Shown here one piece after another: positions 17,075-26,925 of a DNA stretch of 64,000 nt (its first letter is position 1; every line of letters begins with the position of its first letter). The notes under the pieces are model-generated. The model saw only the letters and a list, made by a program, of their open reading frames with translations, made no database searches and had not been told where the DNA came from. The stretch covers positions 42,094,322-42,158,321 of the forward strand of contig NC_064753.1 in assembly GCF_011397635.1 (NCBI RefSeq). The letters are read 5' to 3'. The stretch comes from Epinephelus fuscoguttatus (taxonomy: Eukaryota; Chordata; Actinopteri; Perciformes; Serranidae). The translations under genes and the position numbers were made by a program.

Positions 17075-18294
17075 GTATTTATATACTGTATAAACACAAT
17101 ACAAAACACAGTATAGCATATTATGTATAGCATAATATGTAGATCTGAGGTTTGCTCAAACTGTCAGCTCCTTTAAATCAGGGCTAAAACACTATTGTTT
17201 ACTGAAGCGTACTCTTAGATTAAATACTTACCTGCTGTATTCTACTGCCCGTACTTTTTAACTACACACTGCTGATTTATGCCTTTTATTATTCTACTTC
17301 TTTTCTTATCCTGACGGTTCAATGTATTGAGCCTGTTTTTATTTTATGTTACTGTATTTTATTATCACTGTCATTCTCAATTTCTATTTATCTTTTCAAT
17401 CGACTGTTTTTATTGTTTTAAATTGTGTCTTGTTGCTTTTAATGTCTCTGTAAAGCACTTTGAATTACCTTGTGTTGAATTGTGCTATACAAATAAACTT
17501 GCCTTGCCTTGCCTTGCCTAACACACCTTTGTGCACATATTCACTTTTCCACCAGCTGTGCTGCAAATATCCCCTGCTTCTCATCCTTCTGTATCTTTTT
17601 TCAAATTATCTTGACCACAGTCCCATTTTCATAGTTATAATACCAATTCCAAAATTAATTTCAGTGTTTATGTAAATACTGAAAATGTTTTTTACCACTT
17701 TTGAGGGATCACAGCAGTCAGTGTAATAAGAATAACTTTACTGATCCCCGAAAAGAAAATTTCAAAGAAGTCTGTAAGATCATCTATTTAACAAAGAATT
17801 ATTAAGTCTGATGGCTGTGGGTATAAAAGAGAGTGGGTGTGTGTGAGAAATAAACTCAATCAACAATAGAGTTTTTTCTTTATTAAAATATATTAAATAA
17901 ATTTATATGCTATACTATGTTTTGTATTGTGTATAATATATATATATATATATATATATCCATCCCACTCTGGGGTTGAGGTGAATAAAATAACTGTGTT
18001 GTGACCTAAATAACATGCTGTTGCTATCTGCAGAAAGTATTAAAGCATGAAATCCCGCATTTTTAATGTACGAAAGCATCCTGTATCATAACTACATGTG
18101 TGCCGTTTGTAACAAACCAAACCGCGTGAAAATCAGTTGAAAATTCAGTGAGTTATTCTATTTTACTTGTGCATACAGCTGCTTCCCCAATAGAAGTGAA
18201 TGCACTGTGGAGGCGAAGCGAGACCCATCCAAGATGGCGGCCGGCGAGGACGCGCTCAGGCAGTCGATGCGGCGTCTATGTATATATGTCTATG
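16685..18294. mobile_element. inner 1.61-kb element with long inverted repeats and a perfect 8-bp duplication
   Basis: Arms of about 370 bp (16685-17060 and 17938-18294) are close reverse complements. They begin CATAGACATATATACATAGA and run to TA-repeat tracts next to CCCACTCTGGGGTTGAGGT. The flanking sequences 16677-16684 and 18295-18302 are both CTCCCACC. The 8-bp duplication suits hAT- or P-type transposases. The spacer holds a LINE tail rather than a transposase, so the element is non-autonomous. High arm identity suggests recent activity or gene conversion. Confidence 0.85.
17150..17520 (+). mobile_element. 3' tail of a non-LTR retrotransposon (LINE)
   Basis: The block ends with CTGTAAAGCACTTTGAATTA, GTGCTATACAAATAAACTTG and a short CTTGC tandem tail. 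This is a familiar teleost LINE 3'UTR with a microsatellite-like terminus. It is 5'-truncated and lies between the arms of the inner transposon. Confidence 0.65.
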
Positions 18295-18754
18295 CTCCCA
18301 CCTAGGAAAAAATGCGTGGAGCTAGCGCTAGGAGCGATGAGCGAGCATTGTCGGTTTAAGAGACATGAGACGGCCTTACTCTGAAGCGTCACGTGAAGCG
18401 ACGTCCATTCCTGATGACGGCGGCACAACTGGATCTGCTGCATAACGGAGCCAGCGTTTGGCGTACATCCCAAGTCCCATTATATTCGCTGATCAAAGCC
18501 GTAACCCCCCCGCCGTCATGACTTTGGTCACACAGTTTTGCATGTATAACCATTGTTCTTGAGACATTTGCCGAAGTTTGTGGCAATTAAAGAACGCTCT
18601 GTAGCCCTGCCACTGTCACTGTGATGAGCATCATTATCATTATTATTATCATCATCATTATTATCACTATTATTAAATCCACTCGCCATTATTCAACAAC
18701 TCAGCTGCTGAGTGAATAAGACATCAGACCTGTCAGTCTACCTCAATCAATTCA

Positions 18755-18985
18755 ATGTTATTTATAAAGCCCAATATCACAATTTGCCTCACAGGGCTTT
18801 ACAGCATACGACATCCCTCTGTCCTTAGGACCCTCACAGCTGATCAGGAAAAACTCCGCAAAAACCCCTTTAACAGGGGAAAAAACGGTAGAAACCTCAG
18901 GAAGAGCAACTGAGGAGGGATCCCTCTTCCAGGACGGACAGATGTGCAATAGATGTCGTACAGAACAGATCAGCATAATAAATTA
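18755..18985 (+). repeat. interspersed repeat common in percomorph fish
   Basis: Landmarks are CACAATTTGCCTCACAGGGC, ACATCCCTCTGTCCTTAGGA, GGTAGAAACCTCAGGAAGAG and GATCCCTCTTCCAGGACGGA. It ends in an AG dinucleotide repeat. The ORF across it on the minus strand is not a gene. Confidence 0.65.
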
Positions 18986-18996
18986 ACAGTAATCCG

Positions 18997-18999
<3 letters not shown>

Positions 19000-19031
<32 letters not shown>
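19000..19031. repeat. AG dinucleotide microsatellite
   Basis: About 15 tandem AG units follow the interspersed repeat. Confidence 0.9.
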
Positions 19032-19033
<2 letters not shown>

Positions 19034-19709
19034 ATGACAGAGAGAGGTGCAGGACAGACGGTAATGACAGTAGCTTACAACAACATGAAAGTGATAATAT
19101 TAATTAATATTACCTACGAGCTATTCTACTCACATGACATGCAGGACAATTAATGATGGGCAAATGTGTGTGTGTTTGTGTGTGGTGTTATATCAACACG
19201 TGTGGTTCTGGACATGAGCAGCTGCACATTTAACAGCCACACATCACCGACAGTCCGCTGAACAACGCAACGGATTGTGAATGAAATAAACTTAATAACA
19301 ACATGACAGTCTTGCACGAAATATCATTAACGTTACTCTGTGTAGTCACGTAGGCATGTGAATTACAGCGTTTCATTGCATGTAACGGGTACACTTGCGC
19401 TATTTCTCCGCCATCTCGTTCAAATAAGACAGATAAAGGGGGCTGGTATTTATACGTCATGGCCTCAAGCTGAAAAAGACTTCCTGTTAGGAACCTCTCG
19501 ACCATCCTAGCTCGCAGCTGCTTAAAGCTTGCTGCTAGTTCCTCGCTGCACAAATAAGAGACTTGGGACGGCCTAGAAGATGGCGCACCTCGAACGACTT
19601 CCGGTTCAAGCGATGAGCTAGCAGTAGCACTATAAAAATAAGAGACTTGGGACGCACCCATCATCATCATCAGCAGCAGCAGAAGAAGAACAACAACAAT
19701 GAAAGGAAG

Positions 19710-19717
19710 TGACGTCA
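19710..19717. promoter_or_regulatory. consensus CRE palindrome
   Basis: TGACGTCA, followed within 10 bases by TGACATCA, lies about 70 bases upstream of the ATG at 19787 that opens the periodic relic. CREB/ATF proteins bind this motif; activity here is inference. Confidence 0.35.
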
Positions 19718-19786
19718 TTGTGACATCACGTTACATCGAACTAAATAGACCCAGTCTTGAGGAGAGGTATCAACTCATCAGCCAAC

Positions 19787-20746
19787 ATGCCAGTCTTTTT
19801 TTTAGGCTTTGTTGTGGCTCCTTTGATCCACAAAATTGTTGGTGGACTCATCAGGTCTGCGCTGGAGCATCTTGGCTACATTTCAGTTCATAACCCAGCA
19901 GAACCTGAAATAACCAACATCATCCACTGGGATTATTTCAGGTTCTGCAATAAAATAATCCCAGTGTGGATGATGTTTTACCAACATCATCCACTGGGAT
20001 TATTTCAGGCTCTGCAATAAAATAATCCCAGTGGATGATGTTTTACCAACATCTCAATCAGGCGAGACTGGAGGCGTCAGTCAAGTCGAGATGTTGCAAA
20101 ATGCTGATGTTGGAACCTCAGGCCTAGGCCATCTGATGTCCGACACGGTCTTTTCCACGGTCCAAACAAGATTATCAGATTTTTCGGCCAGGACCAGTGC
20201 AGCTGTTGCGCCCATGGCACAGCCAAGGATTGTACCCTTTATATCTGCGACACCAGAAAGAATCACAGCTTTTTTGTACATGGCACGAGAAAGAATCACA
20301 GCTTTTTTGTTCATGGCACGAAAAAGAATTGTGGATTTTGGGGTCATGATTCGTTATGTTTTCACATCTGTTTTCACCATGGCTCAGAGTCACCCGTTAC
20401 AACTTCTTAATCCAAGGCAAGGTCAACAGTTCCCCCTTTGTATTCCATGGCACATTGGTAGGTCGCACCTTTTATGTGGAAGGCCAATCCAATAATCACG
20501 TATTTAAATTCCATGGTAAAATCATAAGTAGCACTTTTTCAGTCCATAGTAAAATCCACAATTACCCCTCTTTTGTCCGTGGCGCGATTGAGAAAGGCAT
20601 CTGTTTTGTCCATGGCAAGATCGGGAATGCCACCTTTTTTGTCCATTGCAAGATCAAGCATGAGATGTTTTCTTTCCATGGCGAGATGAGGTATCAGACC
20701 TTTTCTGTCCATGGTAAGATCAAGCACAACGAATTTTGGAGTGATT
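19787..20746 (+). pseudogene. decayed gene-like frame with 11-residue periodicity
   Basis: I recognise no family. An ATG at 19787 opens a 77-codon frame with a hydrophobic start (FFLGFVVAPLIHKIVGG). It is cut by a near-duplicate 65-67 bp hairpin unit that shifts the frame. The frame that follows is open from 20031 to 20495 and enters repeats of consensus M-A-R-x-R-I-x-x-F-x-x. After a two-base length change near 20412-20446, a third frame stays open to 20748 with repeats of the form H-G-K-I-x-x-x-x-F-x-V. Eleven-residue periods occur in amphipathic-helix proteins such as exchangeable apolipoproteins and perilipins, but no specific relation is shown. It is either a broken gene or a minisatellite that happens to be open. 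Confidence 0.4.
19914..20045. repeat. two tandem copies of a hairpin-forming unit
   Basis: The unit (67 then 65 bp) contains ACATCATCCACTGGGATTAT, a loop of about 14 bases, and the reverse complement. The second copy has a perfect 22-bp stem. The first has a two-base TG insertion in its right arm. Confidence 0.85.
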
Positions 20747-20776
20747 AGAGATGTTTTAACATCTGTTTTCACCCAG
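20214..20776 (+). repeat. 33-bp tandem repeat, about 17 units
   Basis: ATGGCA-like unit starts fall at 20214, 20247, 20280, 20313, 20346 and 20379, then at 20447, 20480, 20513, 20546, 20579, 20612, 20645, 20678, 20711 and 20744. Spacing is exactly 33 bases except for one 35-base unit (20412-20446). Units end in a T-rich stretch before CCATGGC. Units are diverged in sequence yet almost perfectly constant in length. Confidence 0.9.
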
Positions 20777-20950
20777 GCCAGAATTGCCTCTTTTTTTTCC
20801 TTCTGGGCCCGTGCAGTTATTTTTGCCATAGCAGGCAAATGATTCAAGTTTTATATGGCTGGTTCCTACTAGAAAGTATATTTATACTTCTTGCCATTGT
20901 TGAACAGGCCACCCTTTGAGGAGATGCAAAGTTATTCTCATGCACGGCCC

Positions 20951-21650
20951 TGGAGTCAGAGCCGGTTCAGACCTCCATGGGGCCCTAGGCAAAATTCTGC
21001 AAAGGGGCCCTCCTCACTGAATTCAACAGCACCTGACACCTTTAAACATATTGCACTGTCACCACGACGCCACCTGTTGGTCTAACTAAGAATAAAATCA
21101 GAACAAATTAGAACAAATCAAATCAAATTTAATGTGTAAACAAACAATCTAAGTAATCTAAATCAAAGTAACAGCGTCTACACACACAAGAGCACAAAGA
21201 CTGAAGGTCAATAGATAGGTGAACCTGCTTAATTTGCTTAATTGTAGTTGTAACTACGCTACAACTTTTAACAGAAGCCAGCAAGAGTCACACAGAGACT
21301 GGGGGGCTCACTCGCGGGCTAACCGCCCTGTAATGTAGGTCAAACGCAGACTAGTCCCTCCCACTCTCTCACACAGAGAGGGAAGTTACCTGACTGCTGC
21401 TCCCGAAGCTCATTGTCATGCAGTTTCTTTTTCCTCTTTTCATATCCAGAAGGGAAACTGCGCTTCATCGTGGCCTGTCCCTTTTGTGCGCTGGGAATGC
21501 GGAGAGACACATGCGCGCTGCGGACGGTCACCTCGTCTTTTTTTTTTTTCTCCCCGCGTCAACGTTGCCGAGGTAACGGGGCCTCCATTGGTTTGCGAGG
21601 CCCTAGGCAACGCGCGTAGTGTGCGTATTGGGTGAACCGGTACTGCCTGG
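20951..21650. repeat. probable dispersed repeat with CCGGTTC ends
   Basis: The left end (AGAGCCGGTTCAGACC then GGGGCCCTAGGCAA) and the right end (GAGGCCCTAGGCAACG then GAACCGGTACTGCC) share inverted CCGGTTC and CCTAGGC blocks. The match is short, there is no clear target-site duplication, and no coding content is seen. Confidence 0.35.
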
Positions 21651-23185
21651 AGTAGAAACAGAATCACCAGAGTTTTCCTCATTTTTTGGTGGCAGACAGC
21701 AATGGCGTATGTTGGGTTTTCTCCGGGAGCTCCGGTTCACCCGATTTAAGATAAAATTAAATCAAAAAAAGAAAATCAAGGAATGTTTTGCATGTGTTTT
21801 TTGATGACTGTAAAAAAGGGCATATCATTCACTTCACACAACATGTTTACTTTTGTATGAATTGTTCCCTTTTTCAGGGTTTATTAATGTTGCTTACAAT
21901 TTATATAAAGATACATCATAAGGCAAAGCACTGACATGTAACAACAGCGCATTTCCGACATTCATTGTGTGTTCACAACATATGGTGTTGAAATTAATGC
22001 TGTATTGTAGGGGTGTAACAATACATGTGTTTGGATTGAATTGTTCGGTACGAGGCTTTCAGTTCGGTACGCATTACAACCCAAATGATTAATGGAACTA
22101 ATCCTTTTACATTTGGAAAATAGAATATACAGCTGAAATTGTGTTAATGTTCTCAGTGCCAAGCAGATATGAGGTCCTACTCTGTTGTGGAAAACGCAGG
22201 CTTTATATACATGAAGCCTTTATACACGCAAAAAAAAGTCCAAATTATGATGCAAGGTTTAATACATTTTAAAATGTTCAAAAACAAGTAGATTTCTGTG
22301 GCACATTCTTTTGTTTGTATTTGATGATAACTACAGTACTAATCAGCGCCATGTGCACTAAAAGAAAAGTAGAATTGTACATGAGTGGAAGACTGATAAG
22401 AGATAGTCAGAAACACCCTCCTCTTCTTTACAAACACTGGGCTCTGCATTCAAGGCACTGTTGTCATTTGCTGCTGGTAGAAGACTTGCACCATCCAATA
22501 ATAGTTAGCTTTTAATAGCCTATAAGTGATGCGAGGATATTCTATCTGGAAGTTATCTTATATAAACATTTTGATTTGGTCTATTAGAGCCAAACAGTGC
22601 ACCAAAATACTTTTGTGAAGACATTTTATACAAAAAAAAAAAAAAAAAAAAAAAACGGCAATAGAAAAACAGAATCTTGGTTAATATTTGATCAGCACTG
22701 CCTCAATTTACCATTTGATCTGCAGGAGGAACGGGTGTCTCTCCCAACCTGCTTCTGCTTCTCATGCATCTGTGGTGATGGACATTTGAAAAGCGGACGT
22801 ACAATCTATAGTTGGCTTTATCCATCTTATTCCTGAGGGCACGATGGTAGAAATGATCCCAAATTGTCATGATACAAAGCGGGAATAAGGGAAAATAAAA
22901 GTGGTAAACTGGATGTTAAAGGACCAAATGAGTGAAGAAGGGTATTTTATCAGTTGTTATGATGACCACTTTATCACAATGTCAAGATGATATGTAACAT
23001 GCCATTGATGTGTGTTAACAATGAGTGAATGAAAGTGTGTTGTGTGGTTAGCACTGCCACTAGGGAGCGCTATTGCCTTGAAAAGGTGCACTTGTTCTGC
23101 AATGGTGTTTAGATGGGTGGAGCAGGTCAAGTAGCTTCCACATGAATGCCAGGATCTGAGGTTTTCCAGCAGAACATTGCACTGT
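21651..23185. other. intergenic; repeat fragments and a poly(A) tract
   Basis: At about 22010-22075 the sequence GGGGTGTAACAATACATG with repeated TTCGGTACG resembles a common fish transposon end. A run of 24 A lies at 22632-22655. No exon is recognised. Confidence 0.4.
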
Positions 23186-23281
23186 AATCAGCCAAAACTT
23201 TAAATCCACTGAAAGGCAAAGTGAATAACATTGCAATGTTATTCACTTTGCCTTTCAGTGGATTTAAAGTTTTGGCTGATT
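23186..23281. repeat. perfect 96-bp palindrome without spacer
   Basis: The 48-base left arm (23186-23233) is the exact reverse complement of the right arm (23234-23281), with the centre at CATTG/CAATG. The arm begins AATCAGCCAAAACTTT. The match ends abruptly on both sides (T at 23185, G at 23282). ORFs read out of the right arm are by-products. Confidence 0.95.
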
Positions 23282-24094
23282 GGTGTAAAAATATAGCCTA
23301 TATGTATTCCTTTTCCTTTACTCACTGCTGCACCAAGCACTGTGAGCTATATCAACCATTTTTACTGTATTTTATACTTGTTACTAAGTTTACAGTACAC
23401 TGGAAATTCAACTACCTCTTTTTATTTTGCAAACTTGTCTTGTAACAGTTGAGTTCACCTTTTCCTTGATCCACAGCTGCACTGTCACTGTGCTGTCACA
23501 TTATTTCATTACTCCCCTTTTATCACATTTTTTTATATATCATCCTGGTGTTGTAATAACATTTTGAAATTGAAGGTTTTTCATATTTTAATAAAGGTAT
23601 TAATGAAGATCACGTCCTGAGTTTGCTGATGTTTTTTATGGTGCATATCTGTTCTAAATTAAAACAATAACCAACATGTATAGTATTGTAATAATGCAGA
23701 AACACACTGATGGCTTTGCTAGATTTGTAATTAATTACAACACTATTTATATGTTAGCTTTAATCAACAACATAAATGACAGAACAAATGTTGCCGTCCT
23801 TGAACATTTGACTATGAAGAATAAAACAACAGATATTACAATTTGTGATATCTGGTGTATTTTTCTAACATTTATTATGACACTGAAAAACACACATTCA
23901 CCAAAGTGCCCTATCAGATAAATTACGAGCCATACGGTGAATCTGAAATTTAACTACACAAGAGTGTCCTGTAGTTACTGAAAAATGCACTCAGTACTGT
24001 TTAATCACCGTGGGTTTATTTAAAATTCAATGAAATAACAGAACAGAACAGTGCACCACCACTCCAAAGTCTGATAAATCTTCCCACAGGTCTG
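23282..24094. other. intergenic, no gene recognised
   Basis: AT-rich sequence with short ORFs (23221-23445, 23676-23921) that lack recognisable domains or splice context. Confidence 0.4.
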
Positions 24095-24283
24095 GGGCGT
24101 CAGTGGCTTAGTGGTAGAGCAGGCGCCCCATGTACAAGGCTGTTGCCGCAGCGGCCCAGGTTCGACTCCAGACTGTGGCCCTTTGCTGCATGTCACTCCC
24201 TCTCTCTCTCCCCCTTTCACGCTTGTCTGTCCTATCAATTAAAGGCCAAAATGCCCCAAAAAATATCTTTAAAAAAAAAATCT
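24095..24283 (+). mobile_element. tRNA-derived SINE, plus strand
   Basis: The head has a polymerase III A-box-like TGGCTTAGTGGTAGAGCAGG and a B box GGTTCGACTCC. It is followed by the body CTTTGCTGCATGTCACTCCC and an A-rich tail at 24273-24282. The flanks TCTTCCCACAGG and TCTTCCTGCAGG form an imperfect target-site duplication. Related copies are at 33127-33303 and 34885-35062 on the minus strand. Confidence 0.85.
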
Positions 24284-24299
24284 TCCTGCAGGCAGTTTT

Positions 24300-24540
24300 G
24301 ATTTGATTTGATTGTCTCTCAAATAGTGTTCTTGGTCTTCCAGACCTCAGCTTGACCTCCACAGTTCCTGTTAACTGCCATTTCTTAATGACATTACAAA
24401 CTGAGGAAACAGCTACTTGAAAACACTTTGCTATCTTTTTATAGTTTTCTGCTTTGTGGGCATCAGTTATTTTAGTTTTCAGAGTGCTCGGCAGCTGTTT
24501 AGAGGAGCCCATGGCTGCTGATTGTTGGGACAAGGTTTCG
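24300..24540 (-). mobile_element. Tc1/mariner-like transposase N-terminal remnant
   Basis: The minus-strand translation from about 24533 contains a helix-turn-helix stretch with KIAKCFQVAVSSV, then IIKKW-like and TGTVEVKLRSGRPR sequence, the DNA-binding signature of Tc1-like transposases. The frame then runs into the SINE. No catalytic DDE region follows, so this is a truncated fossil. Confidence 0.7.
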
Positions 24541-26060
24541 GTAGTCAGATAATATATAAAGCTTTGAAATGTCTTCTTCTACTCACTTAATTTTTTCAAT
24601 CTTTCAACTGTAAGCAGAGGATGACTGATTGAAACAGTCTTAGTCCTCTTTTATTTGTTTCTGAACAGAGAACCTTTATTGAGAAAATATAACATTGCTC
24701 ACTATAAAACAGATAAACTTTTTCTCTCTCATGTTTTAGAAGGTATGTTCACATAGACCTGTTTGGAAACTTGGAAATAGGCCTATACTAAAATACTGGA
24801 GCTGCAAACTCTCATTTTCCTGTGTCTTCCTGACAGAGACTTCAGCTTGTATGTTAACACAGTCAGTTTGTTCTAATTTCTAACGTTATCTAGGCTATGT
24901 GTGTGCAGAGAAATATGAACTAATCCGACTGCTGGAGGAGCTGAAACTCTGCTTCTCCGCAGTGAATGGACGATAAAAACAGAAACTTCTTCTAAAGCAA
25001 TGAATAAATAAATGAATAAATAAATAAATGTTGAACTTGAGTAATGCATTTTTTTTTTGAAGGTTTTGAATGATTTCACTTAAGTTTTGCAAAGAAAATC
25101 ATTAGAAGTGTGTCTCATATAATTTTCAACATCCTTCAGAAAACCACCAATATGAGGTTTAATATAACTAAACTTACATTTATGGATAAAATCCTTTACC
25201 GGAATCATCACCAAGTTAATTCTAAAAAAAAAAATGTCTTCTTTTTGGAAACCTGAGGAGACCAAACACCACATTTTCCCCAAATCATGTGAAGTCTTTA
25301 GAAATCTTCAAAAGACCTTCCAGAGTTTCTTGGTGTGAGAACAATCCCTGAAAGGTGTAAAACAGTTTCAGACTGGTCATTACAGAAAGAGCAGTTTTCC
25401 CTGTTTCCTGAGGTATGAAAAATGGTGTAAACGAAAAGAAGCCAGCCCCATTCTGCCTGACAAAGGATATGGATTGTAATGGGTTTTTTGAAAAGGTTAA
25501 AATTAACACACACTTCTAAAATCTTAATTTAATATAGTTAGACGCATGAATAAAAAACAACAACATTCGTATGAGGAAATAAACAATATATGTTTTATTT
25601 ATTTAATCATTTATATCCCTTACTGCCAGAGGATGTGTCCTGTTGGTCATGCCCTCATGTGTTTTACATTCATAGTCTCCTGAGACCCCATGTCCTCATA
25701 TGAGGACATCACATTTTGGGTTTATTTGACCTTATACTTAATTCTACTTGTCGTGGACCTGTTGTCCTCGTTTGTGGACGCTTTTTTGTGCCATTTAGTG
25801 GTAGTTAGAGCACAATACACTAATCCATGTAAAAACAAGATGGCAGCCATCTCTGCCAAGTGAGTCTGCAGCCGATCCGGAAACAAAAGTGGACAAGATC
25901 CAAAACCTGATCACATTTTATGGTTGTAACTAGTTAATTTACGATTAATAATGTTTGTAGTTCCATATGGCAACACATTTGAACAATTTTAGCAACAGTA
26001 ACAAGCTAAGACACTGTTAATTAGGAAATACTCGAAGACACTGGAAATTTTTCATCAGCT
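24541..26060. other. intergenic, no gene recognised
   Basis: The sequence is AT-rich, with a short AAATAAATG tandem near 25003-25029. Minus-strand ORFs of 65-74 codons have no recognisable content. CATATGAGGACATC and CCTCGTTTGTGGACG near 25690-25790 resemble the units of the minisatellite that follows and may be its origin. Confidence 0.4.
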
Positions 26061-26067
26061 CACTGAG

Positions 26068-26925
26068 GTACATTAGGCTTTATTATCGTCTTGTTTGAGG
26101 ACATTGGGACTTTATTATCGTCTCGTTTGAGGATATAGGACTTTATTATTGTCTCGTTTAAGGATATAGGACTTCATTATCGTCTCGTTTGAGGAAATTA
26201 GGACTTTATTATCGTCTCATTTTAGGACATTGGGACTTTATTATCGTCTTGTTTGAGGATATAGGACTTTATTTTTGTCTGGTTTTTAAGGATATAGGAC
26301 TTCATTATCGTCTCATTTGAGGAAATTAGGACTTTATTATCGTCTCATTTTTAAGGATATAGGACTTTATTATCATCTTGTTTTTAAGGATATAGGACTT
26401 TATTATCGTGTCATTTGAGGACATTGGGACTTTATTATCGTCTCGTTTTTAAAGATATAGGACTTTATTATTGTATCGTTTAAGGACATTAGGACTTTAT
26501 TATTGTCTTATTTTTAAGGACAGGACTTAATTATTGTCTTGTTTGAGGACATTAGGACTTCATTTTCATCTCGTTTTTAAGGATATAGGACTTTATTATC
26601 TTCTCGTTTGAGGACATTAGGACTTTATCATCGTATGGTTTAAGGACATTGGGGCTTTATTATCTTCTCGTTTGAGGACATTAGGACTTTATTATTGTCT
26701 CATTTGAGGATACAGGACTTTATTATCTTCTCGTTTGAGGACATTGGGACTTTATTATTGTCTCATTTGAGGATATAGGACTTTATTTTCGTCTTGTTTG
26801 AGGACATTTGGACTTCATTATCGTCTCGTTTGAGGACATTAGGACTTTATTATCGTCTTGTTTTTAAGGATATAGGACTTTATTCTGTATAGTTTAAGGA
26901 CATTGGGACTTAATTATTGTTGATA
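26068..26925. repeat. 31-35 bp minisatellite
   Basis: About 26 imperfect head-to-tail units of the form AGGACTTTATTATCGTCTCG then TTTGAGGACATT. Unit length varies through TTTGAGG versus TTTTTAAGG and GACATTGG versus GATATAGG variants. It ends just over 1 kb upstream of the plekho2 start codon. No reading frame crosses it. Confidence 0.9.

Larger units (their letters stand above)
16608..19659. mobile_element. outer 3.05-kb inverted-terminal-repeat transposon, heavily nested
   Basis: The ends are GGGTGCGTCCCAAGTCTCTTA at 16608 and its complement ending GGGACGCACCC at 19659. Matching subterminal sequence continues inward through CTGCTAG. Both flanks read ATCATC, a possible duplication, though the right flank is an ATC simple repeat. 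The interior carries the inner transposon at 16685-18294 and an interspersed repeat near 18755-18985. No transposase is visible and the superfamily is unresolved. Confidence 0.7.

Noticed and set aside
19230-19718. 162-codon minus-strand ORF
   Set aside because: It spans the end of the outer transposon and a simple ATC/AGC repeat; its Leu/Met-rich start comes from the simple repeat.
20214-20776. 33-bp periodic array as a CRISPR-like array
   Set aside because: There are no spacers; the whole 33-bp unit repeats with divergence.
24095-24180. tRNA gene
   Set aside because: A and B boxes are present, but no cloverleaf acceptor pairing is evident. The block continues into a SINE body and A-rich tail and has relatives elsewhere in the window.
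26068-26925. Regularly spaced repeats resembling a CRISPR array
   Set aside because: Units are contiguous and variable without unique spacers, and the window is vertebrate nuclear DNA. It is a minisatellite.
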